DNA of 64,000 nt, from contig OY821745.1 of assembly GCA_963682055.1 (NCBI GenBank), positions 20,333,342 through 20,397,341 on the forward strand. Reading direction: 5' to 3'. Position numbers and translations under genes: made by a program. The notes below the pieces were generated by a model. It saw nothing but the letters and a program-made list of their open reading frames with translations. It made no database searches and was not told the origin of the DNA. Source of the DNA: Primula veris (lineage: Eukaryota; Streptophyta; Magnoliopsida; Ericales; Primulaceae). Shown one piece after another: positions 22,797 through 34,835 of the stretch; position 1 is the stretch's first letter; each line of letters begins with the position of its first letter.

Positions 22797-24321
22797 ATAA
22801 GCTACGTTTGTGTCATATATAACTCTATAGACATTCTCCCTTATATATCCGGGTTTATAATATGAGTTGTACCTATGAGATTGTTACCCTTACACTACCG
22901 ATGTGAGATAATGTAGTTTACACTACATCACATCGGTAGTTTACCAATATTAGATTTATCTTTACATTATTACATAAATACTACTGTAGCATAAGAAGAA
23001 AACACATGAAAAGTCATTTAGGTACTATGGAGTTTTCAATTGCATCAGCAAAATTTAATCACATTTTTCATGTTTCATCGATAAAACCATGTGCAGATGA
23101 AGATCTAGAGGCCTGTGAGTTCATGACCTTTTTTGAATATCAATGTTTAATTTATGATTAATCCCCCAAATCTTTACTATCTCTACCTTAACCTTCTTAA
23201 ACATATTCACTTTTTCTAGCGCCACATCCTATAAGTTACATTTATAATTCTCAACCTTTTTCATATATGTTGCTGAATTTAGTTACAAAATCAGCTACTC
23301 ATTCAAACGGGTCTTCTACTCGCTCCTCCTTTCATGCTTTAATCCCTCTTTTCAATTATTGGCGTATGTTTGAAGCCAAGAGCAAAGCAATATTCACAAT
23401 TAACGAGAAACATGTTTGGGATTGCAAATGCATAACGAAGTATTACCAAACAAACTGAGATCTTCTAACCCCCTCGGTTCTTTTTGCTCAGAATTATAAG
23501 TGCTAATTAGGTTTGATGTTTGATGCATTCCAACAAAGTGTTTGGCAATATTTATATTATATTATACTCTCTCCGTTTTTATTTAATTGTTCACTATGAA
23601 ACTACGTGCAATTTTGACCGGTCAAGAACTTGTATCAAAATTGTCGGAATGAAAATTTTCAAAAGTTAATAATATATTTCAAATGTTAAATTTTATGATT
23701 AGATTTAAAAAAAATTCATTTTGACAATTTTGATACAAGTTATAAACCGATCAAAATTGCTCGTAATGGACAATTAAATGGGAACGGAGGGAGTAAGAGA
23801 GAATGAAATTACAGCGAGTATTTGAGTAGAATCTTATCAAATAGTTCTTGTTGAGACTTTGATGCTAAAATATTGTAAAAACTGTTCATTACAATTTTTT
23901 TATAACATTAGGAAAAATAAACGATCAAACCACTACACATAAACAACAGACACAAAATAATAAGGCATATTAAACTTTCCAGGATAAGATGATGGGAGTT
24001 TTAACTTGGTTTTGTTCCAAGCAGAAATGAACTATTCTTGAGAAGATCAAAATATAGATCAAAGGAGAAATTGATCATTATGAACACATTAAGTAATGCC
24101 TCACAGCGAACCCAGCAGCAAATCACCCATCGTACACCATGCCTGCTGCAGCAAAGTCAAAAGAATAGTGAGAAATTCTAAGGAAAACAATATCGTATAT
24201 CCTCTCTCTATATAAAGATATGTTTTTTACATTATTTCACAAACAATGTTCCACAAATTATGAGTGGAAAAACAAAACTTAAAATCGATAAACAAGAAAC
24301 ACAAGAAAAAAACTAAACTAT
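22797..24321. other. Non-coding spacer left of the propeller gene
   Basis: It contains a 47-base imperfect hairpin at 22894-22940 (ACTACCGATGTGA against its complement) and the Stowaway MITE. The part right of about 24000 is probably the 3'UTR and downstream region of the propeller gene. Small open frames (23267-23458) show no domain. Confidence 0.5.
23567..23793. mobile_element. Stowaway-type MITE
   Basis: It is flanked by TA on both sides. The ends CTCTCTCCGTTTTTATTTAA and the complement of TTAAATGGGAACGGAGGGAG are the canonical CTCCCTCCGT Stowaway termini. Inner arms (ATTTTGACCGGTCAAGAACT against its complement near 23745) extend the inverted repeat. 227 bp, no ORF. Confidence 0.9.
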
Positions 24322-25404
24322 CTATGCGGTCTTCTTGTTCATGTTTGCATACAAATGTCTCATTTGGAACCTCCAAACACAGAAATAAGCAAATCCAAAC
24401 CCAACCAAAACGTATATCCAAACAGCATCGTCCTTACTCTCCTTCTCCGACATAATCTCAACAATGCTAAACTCGTCTCTCTCTGGATACCCCAACATAC
24501 CCTCGTCCACGTGTCCATACAGGACATAGACTCTATCTTCCGCACCTACAGCCACCGAGGTAGGAAACCTCTCACTCTCGAGGGAAGTTTCGTCAAACAC
24601 CACCCCCTCCCCCCAACTGTCGTCACTCTTTATGAAATAAGCCTTGTGTTGCGAAACAACGATAACCACTCCGTCTCTTCGAAGAGCAATGCCATCTGCT
24701 GCTGTTAAGTCTTTGTTTAGGAGAACGGTTCTTGCGGATCCGTCGTGAGCGTTGACTTTATACATCTTCCCCGTGTTTGATTGGACAGCGAGGAGATAGC
24801 CTTTATGGTTATACACGACACCATTCAGGCCACAAGAGGAGTATGGTTTGTTTTCCTCGATAGGATAGGAGTTGAATACCGATGACCTGGAAAAAACAGT
24901 TGCCTCTCCATCAGCAGAGACTTTCCATATGACGTTTCCAGCAGAGTCTGTTACATACGCGTTGCCTTCGTAATCTACTGCCACGTCGTTTGCGATGGGG
25001 GAGGGGGTCTCTCCCTCTAGAGGGGCGAGGAAGAGGCGGCGTCTAGGAGGTTTGAGGTCGTAAGCGGCAAGGGCAGCAAAAGGAGAGAGAGGAGGGAGAG
25101 AGTTGATTGTGGCGAGGAGGCGGTTTCTTCGCCTGTCAACTATGACACCGACGATTGAGGAATTGATTGGTAGGGTCTGATCATGTATTAGGGTATCGGC
25201 AACGGCGGCATCGGAGATAGATAGGAGGGTTGGGTGGCGAAGAGAGCCTACCACAAAATGCTGGGCAGCGGGGTCCCAGGAGAGGGATTCCGGGTAGAGG
25301 TTAGATGATTGAAAGTTGATGACATGGCGGGCACAGATTAAGGGGAGGAGGAGGAGAAGGATAAAGATGTTGGTGATCAAAGGTGATGATTTTTTGGAAG
25401 ACAT
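24322..25404 (-). CDS. Membrane-anchored SMP-30/NHL-like beta-propeller protein
   Basis: A single uninterrupted frame of 360 residues. The start at 25404 (MSSKKSSPL) is preferred over an upstream in-frame ATG at 25467, because it puts a clean signal peptide at the N-terminus (hydrophobic FILLLLLPLICA, cleavage near residue 26). The body shows repeated propeller-type strands (SLSWDPAAQHFVVGSLRHP, NDVAVDYEGNAYVTDSAGNV, GLNGVVYNHKGYLLAV, ADGIALRRDGVVIVV, FPTSVAVGAEDRVYVLYG), the pattern of SMP-30/gluconolactonase and NHL-like plant proteins. A membrane span (AVWIYVLVGFGFAYFCVW) lies near 327-345 and the chain ends KKTA, a dilysine-type ER signal. Inferred topology is a lumenal propeller with a short cytosolic tail. 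The catalytic role is unknown. It sits alone between the two duplicated units. Confidence 0.85.
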   Translation of the reverse strand: MSSKKSSPLITNIFILLLLLPLICARHVINFQSSNLYPESLSWDPAAQHFVVGSLRHPTLLSISDAAVADTLIHDQTLPINSSIVGVIVDRRRNRLLATINSLPPLSPFAALAAYDLKPPRRRLFLAPLEGETPSPIANDVAVDYEGNAYVTDSAGNVIWKVSADGEATVFSRSSVFNSYPIEENKPYSSCGLNGVVYNHKGYLLAVQSNTGKMYKVNAHDGSARTVLLNKDLTAADGIALRRDGVVIVVSQHKAYFIKSDDSWGEGVVFDETSLESERFPTSVAVGAEDRVYVLYGHVDEGMLGYPERDEFSIVEIMSEKESKDDAVWIYVLVGFGFAYFCVWRFQMRHLYANMNKKTA

Positions 25405-25922
25405 TGTGGTCTGTTTGTACTTCTTTCTCTGTGTGTGTGGCAAGTTCGTTTTGATCAACGGAAACAACCACCGTCAGACACCATCATACATCAAAGCTGC
25501 TGCAGGTAGCCATTAAAACAAAGATAAAATTGAAGGTTATAAAACATGGAAATGAAAGTAACTGCTCGTGTGAATTTCTTTTATACATGCAGCCATGAGC
25601 ATCAAAATTGGTAACAGCCTATACATATATGATATCATACTATTATAATAAGCCAATCCAAGATTTTTGAAGCTGCCAAATCTTGCCACTTTTTTCCAAA
25701 AATACCCCTAAACTTTTTTATTAATTACTATCTACCTTACTCTCAAATTAAAAACTAATAACACTCTTTCTCCCTCTTTAACCATTCAGTCTTCTCATTT
25801 TATATTCTATCTCTTTTTTTTCTCCACATTTTTATCATAACCACACTTATTTTCTATCTCTTTGTCGTATCACGCGCCGCACACGCAAGGCGTGGGCACC
25901 ATTACTAGTATCATATATAATG
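25405..25922. promoter_or_regulatory. Upstream region of the propeller gene
   Basis: The leader and promoter of the leftward gene must lie here. Beyond an AT-rich, CT-containing stretch (25690-25860) I see no assignable motif. A short GC-rich block (GCGCCGCACACGCAAGGCGT) near 25873 precedes the abrupt join to the duplicated KIN17 fragment. Confidence 0.35.
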
Positions 25923-27452
25923 CCGTATCGTATCCTAAATTTTCAAAAAAAACGTATCCCCGTATCCGTATCGGATACGAGTATCCGTATCCGTGCAACA
26001 TAGTCCAAAATATTCCAGGATTTTATGATCTCCTATACACGTCGATAAAATAGAATATAACGTAAGGACAGATTTAAATTAAGTGGAGAGACTGAGTATA
26101 ATGAAGCACTATTAAGAACCTGATCTGTACTATTGTCATGATAAAAATACAAATAATGTGAGTGAGTGAAAGTGTTACATCATTTATGAAAATTACGAGA
26201 TCCTCGCACATTATTATGGCACCATAGATTCTTCAGTCTAACCACCCACGTATCAAAGGAAATTCAAAAGAGCTATTCTTAAAAAAAGAACCTAACTTCG
26301 AAGAACCCTGAGAACTAAAAACTCAAATTCAGAATAGAACCACACCCTAAAAGAAAAGCTTGTTTTAGTTTATTAATTTTTTAAACAAAATGGTCATTTT
26401 AGGAATAGCTAAAGATGAAGATGAGAACATCCAATTACAAAGATGATACTGGAAAGAGACTAAATCGATGAATATTTAACAACTATATAAATCAATCAGA
26501 AAGGCCCCACCTCTGTCGTCTCGGAAGCAGTGTGAAAGAAATTTTATTGTTCTTTTTGCAAAATTGTTACTACTTAGAAAAAAAAAAACGATGAATTAAA
26601 TACTTCAGAATTCAAATTAGAAATACAACCACAAAATTATTACTAAAGCAAAAGCAAAAGATAAATTACTAAGTAGTCTTGCTACTTATATTTACAGAAT
26701 CATTCCCCAACAGGTACCAAATATATAGCAACAGTTCTATCCAATGTCAAAGATGTTTTTTTGTTGTTGTTGTTGTAATACTGATTATTTTTATCAACAT
26801 GGTATGAATAATTTCCAGGACTTTATGCAATTATAGACTTTATAGTCCAGGACTTTGCAAAACACAAAAGAAAATAAGCTTAAAAGCTACAAACAAGGAA
26901 AATTACTGTTTTCTTGTTTAAACCACATCCCAAAACTACTTTTTTTTCCTACAAAACCAGTAATAAATCCATTCACTTAACAATTATTATTTAGATATCC
27001 AACTCCCTCCCAAAAGTGGTATAATCCTACAACAGATTCAAAATAAGAGCCCAATTAAGTGTCCGTTTTGCAGCAGATTTTTTAGTTGAATTTTAGAAAT
27101 TTGATTTAAAAAATCTGTAGGCGTTTGGACATTATTTATCTTCTAAAAAGCTGATTTATAGGCTAAAAAAATCCAAAAACGAAAAAATAAAGATTTTCAG
27201 TGGATATTTTAAATCTGATTTTGGAACAAAAAAACATGTTCCCAAACATAGCCTAAGTTGAGTTAAAATGGGGTTTAGGACCAAAAAAAGGTGAAGTGTT
27301 GAATAATTATTAATTGAACAAGGTAAAGATCAATTTAAGTATTAAAAAAAAAACCCTAATAAAACTTACAAGGTGTTAGCTGAGAATTGAGAAGGAGATA
27401 AGAAGAGATCCGAAAGTCGCTTCAATTCGCCTATTCTCTCTCTCTCTCTCTC
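25923..27452 (+). repeat. Segmental duplication, copy 2 of the KIN17 5' fragment
   Basis: Same orientation and order as 3773-5326: the right end of the hAT element with its TCCAAAAT flank, upstream intron DNA, then the 5'UTR exon and donor, ending in the CT tract. On the minus strand it would carry the KIN17 leader and donor without any coding exon. The sequence right of it belongs to the MULE remnant. Confidence 0.92.
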
Positions 27453-27467
27453 GTTGTTTTTATATTT

Positions 27468-27957
27468 TTGGAATTGGACAATGATTATAGGGATCATTTC
27501 TATAATAATTCGGTGAGTTTACATGTTTTTAAATTTCACGAGTTTTTGCGTGTGTATTTTTTTACATTTTTGATTTCTTACTGTTTATTTTTCTTTCACA
27601 CTTTTTTCTCATTGGATGAACTAAAAAATTATTTGTTTGATACAGCAACAACGTTTGGTTTCTTTTTTACGACGACTTTGTCAAAAAATCTCAAATCACA
27701 CTTTACCGGCCAAAAAAAGTAGGGTCACTGTGATGTGTAACAAAAATAGTGTTATAAAGTTGATAATGATTGGAAGTTTTATATCAAAATTGGGGTGCAC
27801 AAACATGATATGGTTGTTTATTTAGAAGCTCATCCCCGAGCACGTAGGCTTACAAAAAATGAAAGGGGGTTATTCAGAACCATGGTAGATCGTCTTGCGA
27901 ATTCAACGACTATACTTTCTGCTATAAAAAAAAATTCCCTTGCTAATAAGTCTAATA

Positions 27958-27992
<35 letters not shown>

Positions 27993-30300
27993 TAAGCCTA
28001 GGGAAAAGGTTAAAGAAATGGTGGGTATGAGTCAGATGAATATCTTATGGATCTCATAGTTAAAAATGATTTTTTATCAGAACCAACCCTGAAACAAAAC
28101 AATTAGAAGATACATTCTTTGCCCATAAAGATTCGGTAAAACTAGTATGTGCATTCTCATATTTACTTTGCATGGATTGCACATATAGTGTTAATAGGTT
28201 CAATTTACAATTTTTACAAATTATGGGAGTAATATCAACCCAAAAAACATTTTTTGCCACGTTCGCCTGCTTACGTAATGAGAAGCAACCCACTTACGAA
28301 TGAACTTTAGACTGTTTGAGAACGATGATAAAAGATTGTAAGAGCCCCCGAGTAGTGCTGACAATAGAGATCAAGCGTTGACAAATGCGGTCCAAAATTT
28401 ATTTCCTAATGCAAACCATTTATTCTGCACATTTTATATTGCTCAGAATATTCTAAGTAATTGCTCTCAAAAAGTTCCTAAAGAAGTATGAGAAGTAATG
28501 AAAATAGATTGGAAAATGTTGGTGGATAGTAAAACAGAATAGGTTTATGAAGCGGTATGCATAAAACTGGAGAGTGACTATAAAACAGAATGTATTGAAA
28601 TATGTGTGATTTGTTAGACAAACATGACAAGAAATTTGTGGCTTGTTGAACTAACAAAACTAGACATCTCGGTAACCGAACGACCAACATGTATTAAATT
28701 TATGATCCGACATGATATGTACACATGTTTTTAATAAAATAACAAATTATCTAATATATATTTTCTTTCAAACAGGGTTGAGCGTGCTCATACATCACTT
28801 AAATAATATATAAAAACTTCTAGTGGTAACCTTGGTAACATGTTCGTATGCATTAATGACTTGCTTTCAACTCAACACAATAGAATTAAAAAGTCTTTGG
28901 GAAGCAACATGAATAAAGTTAAAAGAACACATGATATTGAGTTTTTTTCGGTCATAAGAGGTAAAATTGATTTTTATAAGATATTTTATAATAGTTGTAT
29001 AATATGTTAATTTTTATAATATAATAATTTATATGAGGTAAATGCTCTGCTTACGCGATAGATGAAATGTTTTATGAGATTAGACAGATCGAGTGGACGA
29101 CAGCTGACCCAACCTGCTCTGAGTGTGAGATAACATTGGTCAATAATCTTCCATGTCACCATGTTATTCGTAACTATTGGGAGCGAGCTTGTCCAATTCC
29201 GCTAGAAAGTATCGATCCCTATTGGAGAAAGCTAAGATTTGATGCCGAAGTTATAATCGAAGAAGAAGACAACATCGGAGTGCACATGGCGGCCTTGCGA
29301 CGAAGGTATGACAAAGCACATGATCAAGTTTTAAAGGCAAATTTAAAGGCACAAATCAAACTTTTGTACGATCCTTCGAAAACAACAGCAAGAGAACCCG
29401 AACTTAGACCACAGCGGCAAAATACATCATCAATGAGGGGGGAAAACGTGGGTAAATACTCAACAAAGCGTAACCCATATGCTTTTGAGTATACTCAGGT
29501 TTATAAGGATGAACAATCAGAACGGAGACGTAGCTGTATCAGCCCAAAAACCAAATATGATCATTCACCCCTTTACCACCTAGATATTCAATTTACGAGA
29601 AACAAAAAGGTAAAGAATTATCACAACTAGCAAAACCTGTCCCCAAGTCTTTTAAATATAGTAAGAAGATTCCGGTTATTTTCCATAATCACATATTAAA
29701 GGTGGTTGATGTACTCGAGGATGCTCACTGTGGTTTTCGTGTTGTTGCGAAGTCTATGAGAATGAAGTTTGGTGAAGACGATTGGGGAAAAGTGCGCGTC
29801 GACCTACAACATGAGATTGAAAATTTTCCTTCTTATTATCTTTATATCCTTAGAGCATTGGACGGATTCGGTGTCATTCGTGACTCGTTTTTTGGAATGA
29901 CATGACTCTTATGCCACCTCCACATAAATGGATGACATTCCCAGAGGCGGGGTATGTAATTGCATCACGATATAATGTAGCAGTGGTTATGATGAGCATT
30001 TCGACCGGTACGATAACGTATTTACCACAACATACAGCCCCTCCGGCGAAGCATATTGTGATGTTCATGGTTCACGTAAACACAAACCATTACGCCGAGG
30101 TTTTTATTGATCAAAGTAAGAATAATTTTAAGTCGTTCCCTATGCCAGAATTTATTAGTGGATGGGAGGAGCATCATTCTCCAGAAGCTGATCCATGCCG
30201 AGATGTTTTTAGACAAAATTTTAAATATTATGAGGTGTTAAGAAAGCAGTCACGTCCCGCCAATTATTTCGAGAAAACCAGCATAACTGATGACGAGTGA
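27468..30300 (+). pseudogene. Decayed MULE transposase with OTU-like C-terminal region
   Basis: Pieces in order: a FAR1/MULE N-terminal remnant (VHKHDMVVYLEAHPRARRLT, 27790-27860); a transposase core remnant (DTFFAHKDS, MDCTYSVNRF, then a frameshifted DRDQALTNAV-like and HLFCTF segment, 28110-28440); a SWIM-type zinc region with CSECEITLVNNLPCHH and LESIDPYWRKL (29110-29240); then an OTU-like segment (VVDVLEDAHCGFRVVAKSM, 29700-29765, and HVNTNHYAEVF, 30070-30110). MULE-OTU fusions are known in plants and often misannotated. Many stops and frameshifts (28300-28680, 29630, 29905) show it is dead. In the OTU-like part the Cys of DAHCGF and the late His are still visible. No terminal inverted repeat was found. 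Confidence 0.82.
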
Positions 30301-30950
30301 TTGGTTTTTTTTATCGCTTCTAATTACTGTATTTTTCCTTGTGGTTTGATACTCTTTTTCCCAACTCTTATGGAGTATGGTTTTAATGAGACCAATAATA
30401 AAATTGTGATGAACTATTTTATCGCTTCTTATTTTTCTTGTTTTTTGGTTCTATAACATCTTGTAGTAGTTGGCTGAAATGAATGATAATATAATACTTT
30501 AAGGTTTTTTATAACTAGTTGGCTGGATTCATGCCTTAATCACTATTATGTTTTGTCTTTATAAAGAATTAATATATGAGCATTTGCTTACATGATAGCT
30601 AGTTAAATAGTATGAAACAGAAATAACAAATTACATAGTATAAATTATAATCTCTAGTTATTTACACGTAGTATCTTCTAAGTTTTTCTAACCCCATTTA
30701 CCCATTTCTTTCAAACGTTTATATATACATACAATTGATACAAATAAGAAGGAGATATACTAACACAGAAATAAAAGAAAGAAAGAGGTGACAAGAAGGA
30801 TATAACTGCAAACCTAATAAATTAGGAAACGTACTACTTCAGAAAGAAACGTACTCACAATTACAACATAAAGTACTGAAAATATGGTAAATAAGAGTCC
30901 AAGTACAATTTAAAAATGAACTAGAAATGTGGTAAATAATAATCAAATTA
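30301..30950. other. AT-rich spacer between convergent MULE and PMD remnants
   Basis: No coding signal is seen. Both neighbouring frames end toward this 650-base spacer, which may hold their two 3'UTRs. Confidence 0.45.
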
Positions 30951-33408
30951 CTATCAAAACCCTTATATAGGACGGTAGCCTTGAGGGACTTGTTGAGACC
31001 ATCATGCCTCATCTTGTGTAGGAGACTCTGATATGAATGGAAACATACGCAGACATAAGAAAGAGTCCGACTCATTAAATTGCGTTCGTCTATGTGAAGT
31101 AATGGGAAAACCAGCACTTGGCCATCCTTGTGGTGAAAAGTTGGTATTTGGAACTTGAACCTCATTAAATAAATAATTTGTCGTAGCACGAGCAAACGAT
31201 GATGAGGACATCTCGGGTTGGTTCCAAGGACTCCACTGTGAACTTTGGTCATGCTACTGGTATGATGTGTTAGGAGTGTGAAGCCCTTCCGTCCACGGCT
31301 CCGGGATGTAACAGTCAGAGGGCTGATGGGGTGGGACATCATAAGACTGTTGGTGCGACATCCGGAGGTTTGATTCCTATCTTTGTAAACATGTTAATAC
31401 ATTTTGCTATTTTCCTCTGATCACCTTGATGCATAGCATTTTCATACTTTTTGTTCCAATGTTGGACCTATAAAAATGTAAGAGAGTAAATTTAATAACA
31501 AATGATAGGTATACAAAATAAAATATAACAAAATTATAATGAAAGTAACATAATGTAATTTTTGTTTCGTCTTGAATCGGCAAGTGACCTAGATAAGATA
31601 AGCTTATAGCTTTGCAACTAACAATTTATTAATTAGCAAATTTAACTGGTCATTTTTTCCCCTTCCCTTTAGTTAATGTGTGTTGTAATGATTTCATTTC
31701 TTAACCCTATAACTAATATTATGTCAATTTCAAAGCCTGATTATAGCGTTTATGAGAACTATTTGCACAACTAGGTTGACAATCATTCCCGGACAATTTA
31801 AAACCTTTGTTTCAGCATAAGAAAATATCAAATTGAAAACCATTGGTAAGTTAAAAATAATGTTATTTTACCAGCACTCCCATCCTTCCAGCAGTCGGAT
31901 GGAATCCGTCGACAGGTGTTTGATACGCATACTTGCATATCCATCGTCTGGTAACTCTATGATACCATCTCATGTAGTCATGACTTGTCCTATGAATATC
32001 ACAATGAAAGTCACCAGTTTGTACATGCTCGTTTGTGGCATCCCAAGTCGAAATGTGTTGCGCAAATCGTTGAACCCAATTGTACGTTGGACGACTCTGA
32101 CGACTAATTGCACATACCTCAGTAGGTTTAATGGCGGAAAGTGGTATCGTCTGTCTAAACCCGAATTATTGCATGACCCTATCGGGGGATAAAACTCCAT
32201 GATGTTTGTACATATAAGAGGGATTCGGGCTAACCATATAACCTGCCCTGCCTTCGAGCATTCAGACAAATACATTACATCTGGATATCGCTCCCAAATT
32301 ATATGTAAGTAAACAAACAAAATATTAGTAATTATATTACATATCGTTAAATCAAATAGATGTATGAACAAACAATAAAAAACATATTTATACCTGCATA
32401 TGACTCAACTGCTCAAACTGGTCACGGAACACGCGAACACTGTGAGAAGGACTACCCATTTGGTACATTAAGTTACATGTAGCCAACCTGTAAAACATGT
32501 AAAATAAACAAATTACTTAAAATATAAGCAGGTAATTTTTTAGAATAATGATAAGTTACCTATATATACATAATTTAATTTACCGGCATCCATAAGTATA
32601 AAATGGAAAACTCGAAGGTGGCATATCAACGTTAGGCAAATTTTCTATATAATAAGGGCGAATAAATGTGAATCTACTCCATGCCCAATATTGCAACAAT
32701 TGCAAAGCGCCAGTCACCCCATTTACTTCATTCCCGTCTTTATCGAGAGTAGCTGCCTTATATAGGGACCGATACAAATATGCTAAAATAGCCGAACCCC
32801 AACTATATTCTCCGCATGTCACGAAATCCTCCATGAATAGTAAATAACACGCTGGTACACCCGACCCCTGTTTATCTTGTAAATAGATACGTCTGATAAT
32901 TAATAACATGCTCGTGTAACGCGTATAACCTCATCCATCATTGAAAAATCATGCAAGGACTTGAATTTTGTTTCTAACCATTTCAAACTAATCAACCCAC
33001 TTTTAGAAAAAGTGTTTGAGTTAATGTGACCTAAAAAGTTAGTAACAAAAGCATTTCGTGTATTTTGTGTAAAGTCGTTCTCATTACAAATAAGAGCTTT
33101 CCTATCCACTTTCACTCCTGCTAAAACCTCAATATCTTGAAGAGTCACTGTTAACTCTCCACACGAAAAATGAAATGTGCTAGTCTCAGTCTCCAATGCT
33201 CGATTAGCACGGTTATTAGATGATTATCTACTTTTCGGTAATCCAAACTATATAACCCATAAAAGTCAGCCACATTTAGCATATATAAGACTCTACGATC
33301 TTCAATCTCAAGAATATTTTGATAATTATGAATGTCCTTTATTTTATCCGATAAAGGCGTCGCCCAAATTTTTTCCGATATGTGTTTTTTTTTATCATAT
33401 AGAACCAT
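30951..33408 (-). pseudogene. Plant mobile domain (PMD/MAIL-like) pseudogene
   Basis: The leftward reading shows the PMD pattern: LIEHW followed by ETSTFHFSCGELTVTLQDIE (33190-33110), SWGSAILAYLYRSLYKA (32800-32740), ALQLLQYWAWSRF (32710-32665), then spliced segments with VRVFRDQFEQL (32450-32400), WERYPDVMYLSE and IWLARIPLICTNIMEFYPPI (32310-32180), and a Pro/Ser-rich last exon (31345-30951). Frameshifts near 33190 and 32935 and a TAG near 31260 break it. Family knowledge: PMD proteins are transposon-derived, occur in MULE and other elements, and have domesticated relatives (MAIN, MAIL1) acting in silencing and meristem maintenance. The start at 33408 lies only 30 bases from a solo LTR, so the true 5' end may be displaced. 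Confidence 0.82.
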
Positions 33409-33437
33409 AGTATCAATAGGTCATGGAACTAAATTTA

Positions 33438-34830
33438 TGTTGGTTTTAACTATATCGAAAATCAATAATATAAAAGATAAGGACTGAAGTGGAAATAAAC
33501 AATTTTATTTCACTTTGAAAGCAATGTAACTCGATTACAAATTTCTGACTCGTACAGAATTTAAATTTCAATAAATAAATTCCAGACATATTTAATATAA
33601 ATTATTAAACTGCTGGACTGAATTGTGATTATACGAAACTGTATAACAGAATAGTGTAAAGACTATACTACTGGACTGTTTGTTAATTAAAAGAAACTGT
33701 CAGACAGAATAGTATGATTACTAAACTTCTGGACTGTTTCTGTAAATAAAAAAAAATACAGAACTGAAATATAAATTACAGCTGAAAAGTAAACAGTACT
33801 GGAAATGTAAATTACAGAATGTAAAACACTGGAAAGTAAATTACAGAATTTAAACAGTATTGAAATGAAATAAACAAAATGTAAAGTACTGAAATAAAAT
33901 AAACAGAATGTAAAGTGCTGAAATAAAATAAACAGAATGTAAAGTACTGAAATGAAAAGAAGAGGCAACTGCAAACAGTTTCCCTTAAACAATATTTTCC
34001 GAACCACCTTATAAGTTTCTGGTTCTCAGGACTTTGTTCCCAAGGTGCAACTTCTGTCACTGAGTGGCTCGGGTGGAAACGGCACTGAACCACAAGTCGA
34101 GCTGTTGGTGGTGCGATTCTCTCTCTCTAATATGATGTTGTATGTTGTGAGTGTGTGATAGTTGTTGTGTCTGAATGAGAGGGGAAAGGCTGCCTTTTAT
34201 AGAATTTTCAGAAACCGCAGCCATAATGGTCCATTTAATTCTGGGAGTTACACCCCCAGAATCCGCTCATTCAATTTCTGAAACTACAACACTCAATCTA
34301 ATGTTGGCGTTTCAATTTGCTGGAAATTTTATGGACTTCTTTTATATTTTATACAAAACCCCCTTTTCATATTTGACCCAAGACCCGAGACATTTCCCAA
34401 ATCCCAAGGCCCGTGCCCGCGTTCGAGGCCCGAACGAGCGCGTGCGTGTGTTGTACACACTCATACACTTATGTGTATGTGGACATAACAGTTTAACAAC
34501 TACATGGGTTGGACTTGTATATATATATTAGAAAATTAGCTCTTAATTCTCCAATATGGGGGATAACTTTCAATGGTTTTTCCCTTTATTCATTCCATTT
34601 TCCAGCATTAAGGTTTTCCTTTCTTTTGATAACCCAACTTTGAAGCCGATTAATATTCACACCCATTCTCCAAATAGGTCATGCGATATACCATTACGAA
34701 GCTCGTCACACGAGCTACTCAAACGCTTTGAGTACGGCATTAACAACTCAGTGTTGTCACATGTAATATCGACTCGAAGTTGGTCTTGTGACCATTCGGA
34801 ACACCCATGTTTAAAACATGTTTTCCAACA
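33438..34830 (-). repeat. Solo LTR, family C copy 1
   Basis: Bounded by TGTTGG and CCAACA and flanked by the perfect 5-base target duplication ATTTA (33433-33437 and 34831-34835). A minus-strand TATA box (TCTATAAAAGGC, about 34193-34204) gives the orientation. The region 33480-33960 is built of repeated short blocks (CTGGACTG, AAACTGTCAGACAGAATAGT, CAGAATGTAAAGTACTGAAA). It is related along its length to 50437-56913. It carries no internal region, so it arose by LTR-LTR recombination. Confidence 0.88.
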
Positions 34831-34835
34831 ATTTA

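Noticed and set aside
24227..24708. Several short ORFs overlapping the propeller gene
   Set aside because: They are shadow frames of an intact 360-residue gene with clear features.
29067..29630. Stand-alone host gene
   Set aside because: The SWIM-like and WRKL motifs place it inside a broken MULE transposase with stops on both sides.
31833..32192. Plus-strand 119-codon ORF
   Set aside because: It is the shadow of the PMD exon on the opposite strand, which has recognisable motifs.
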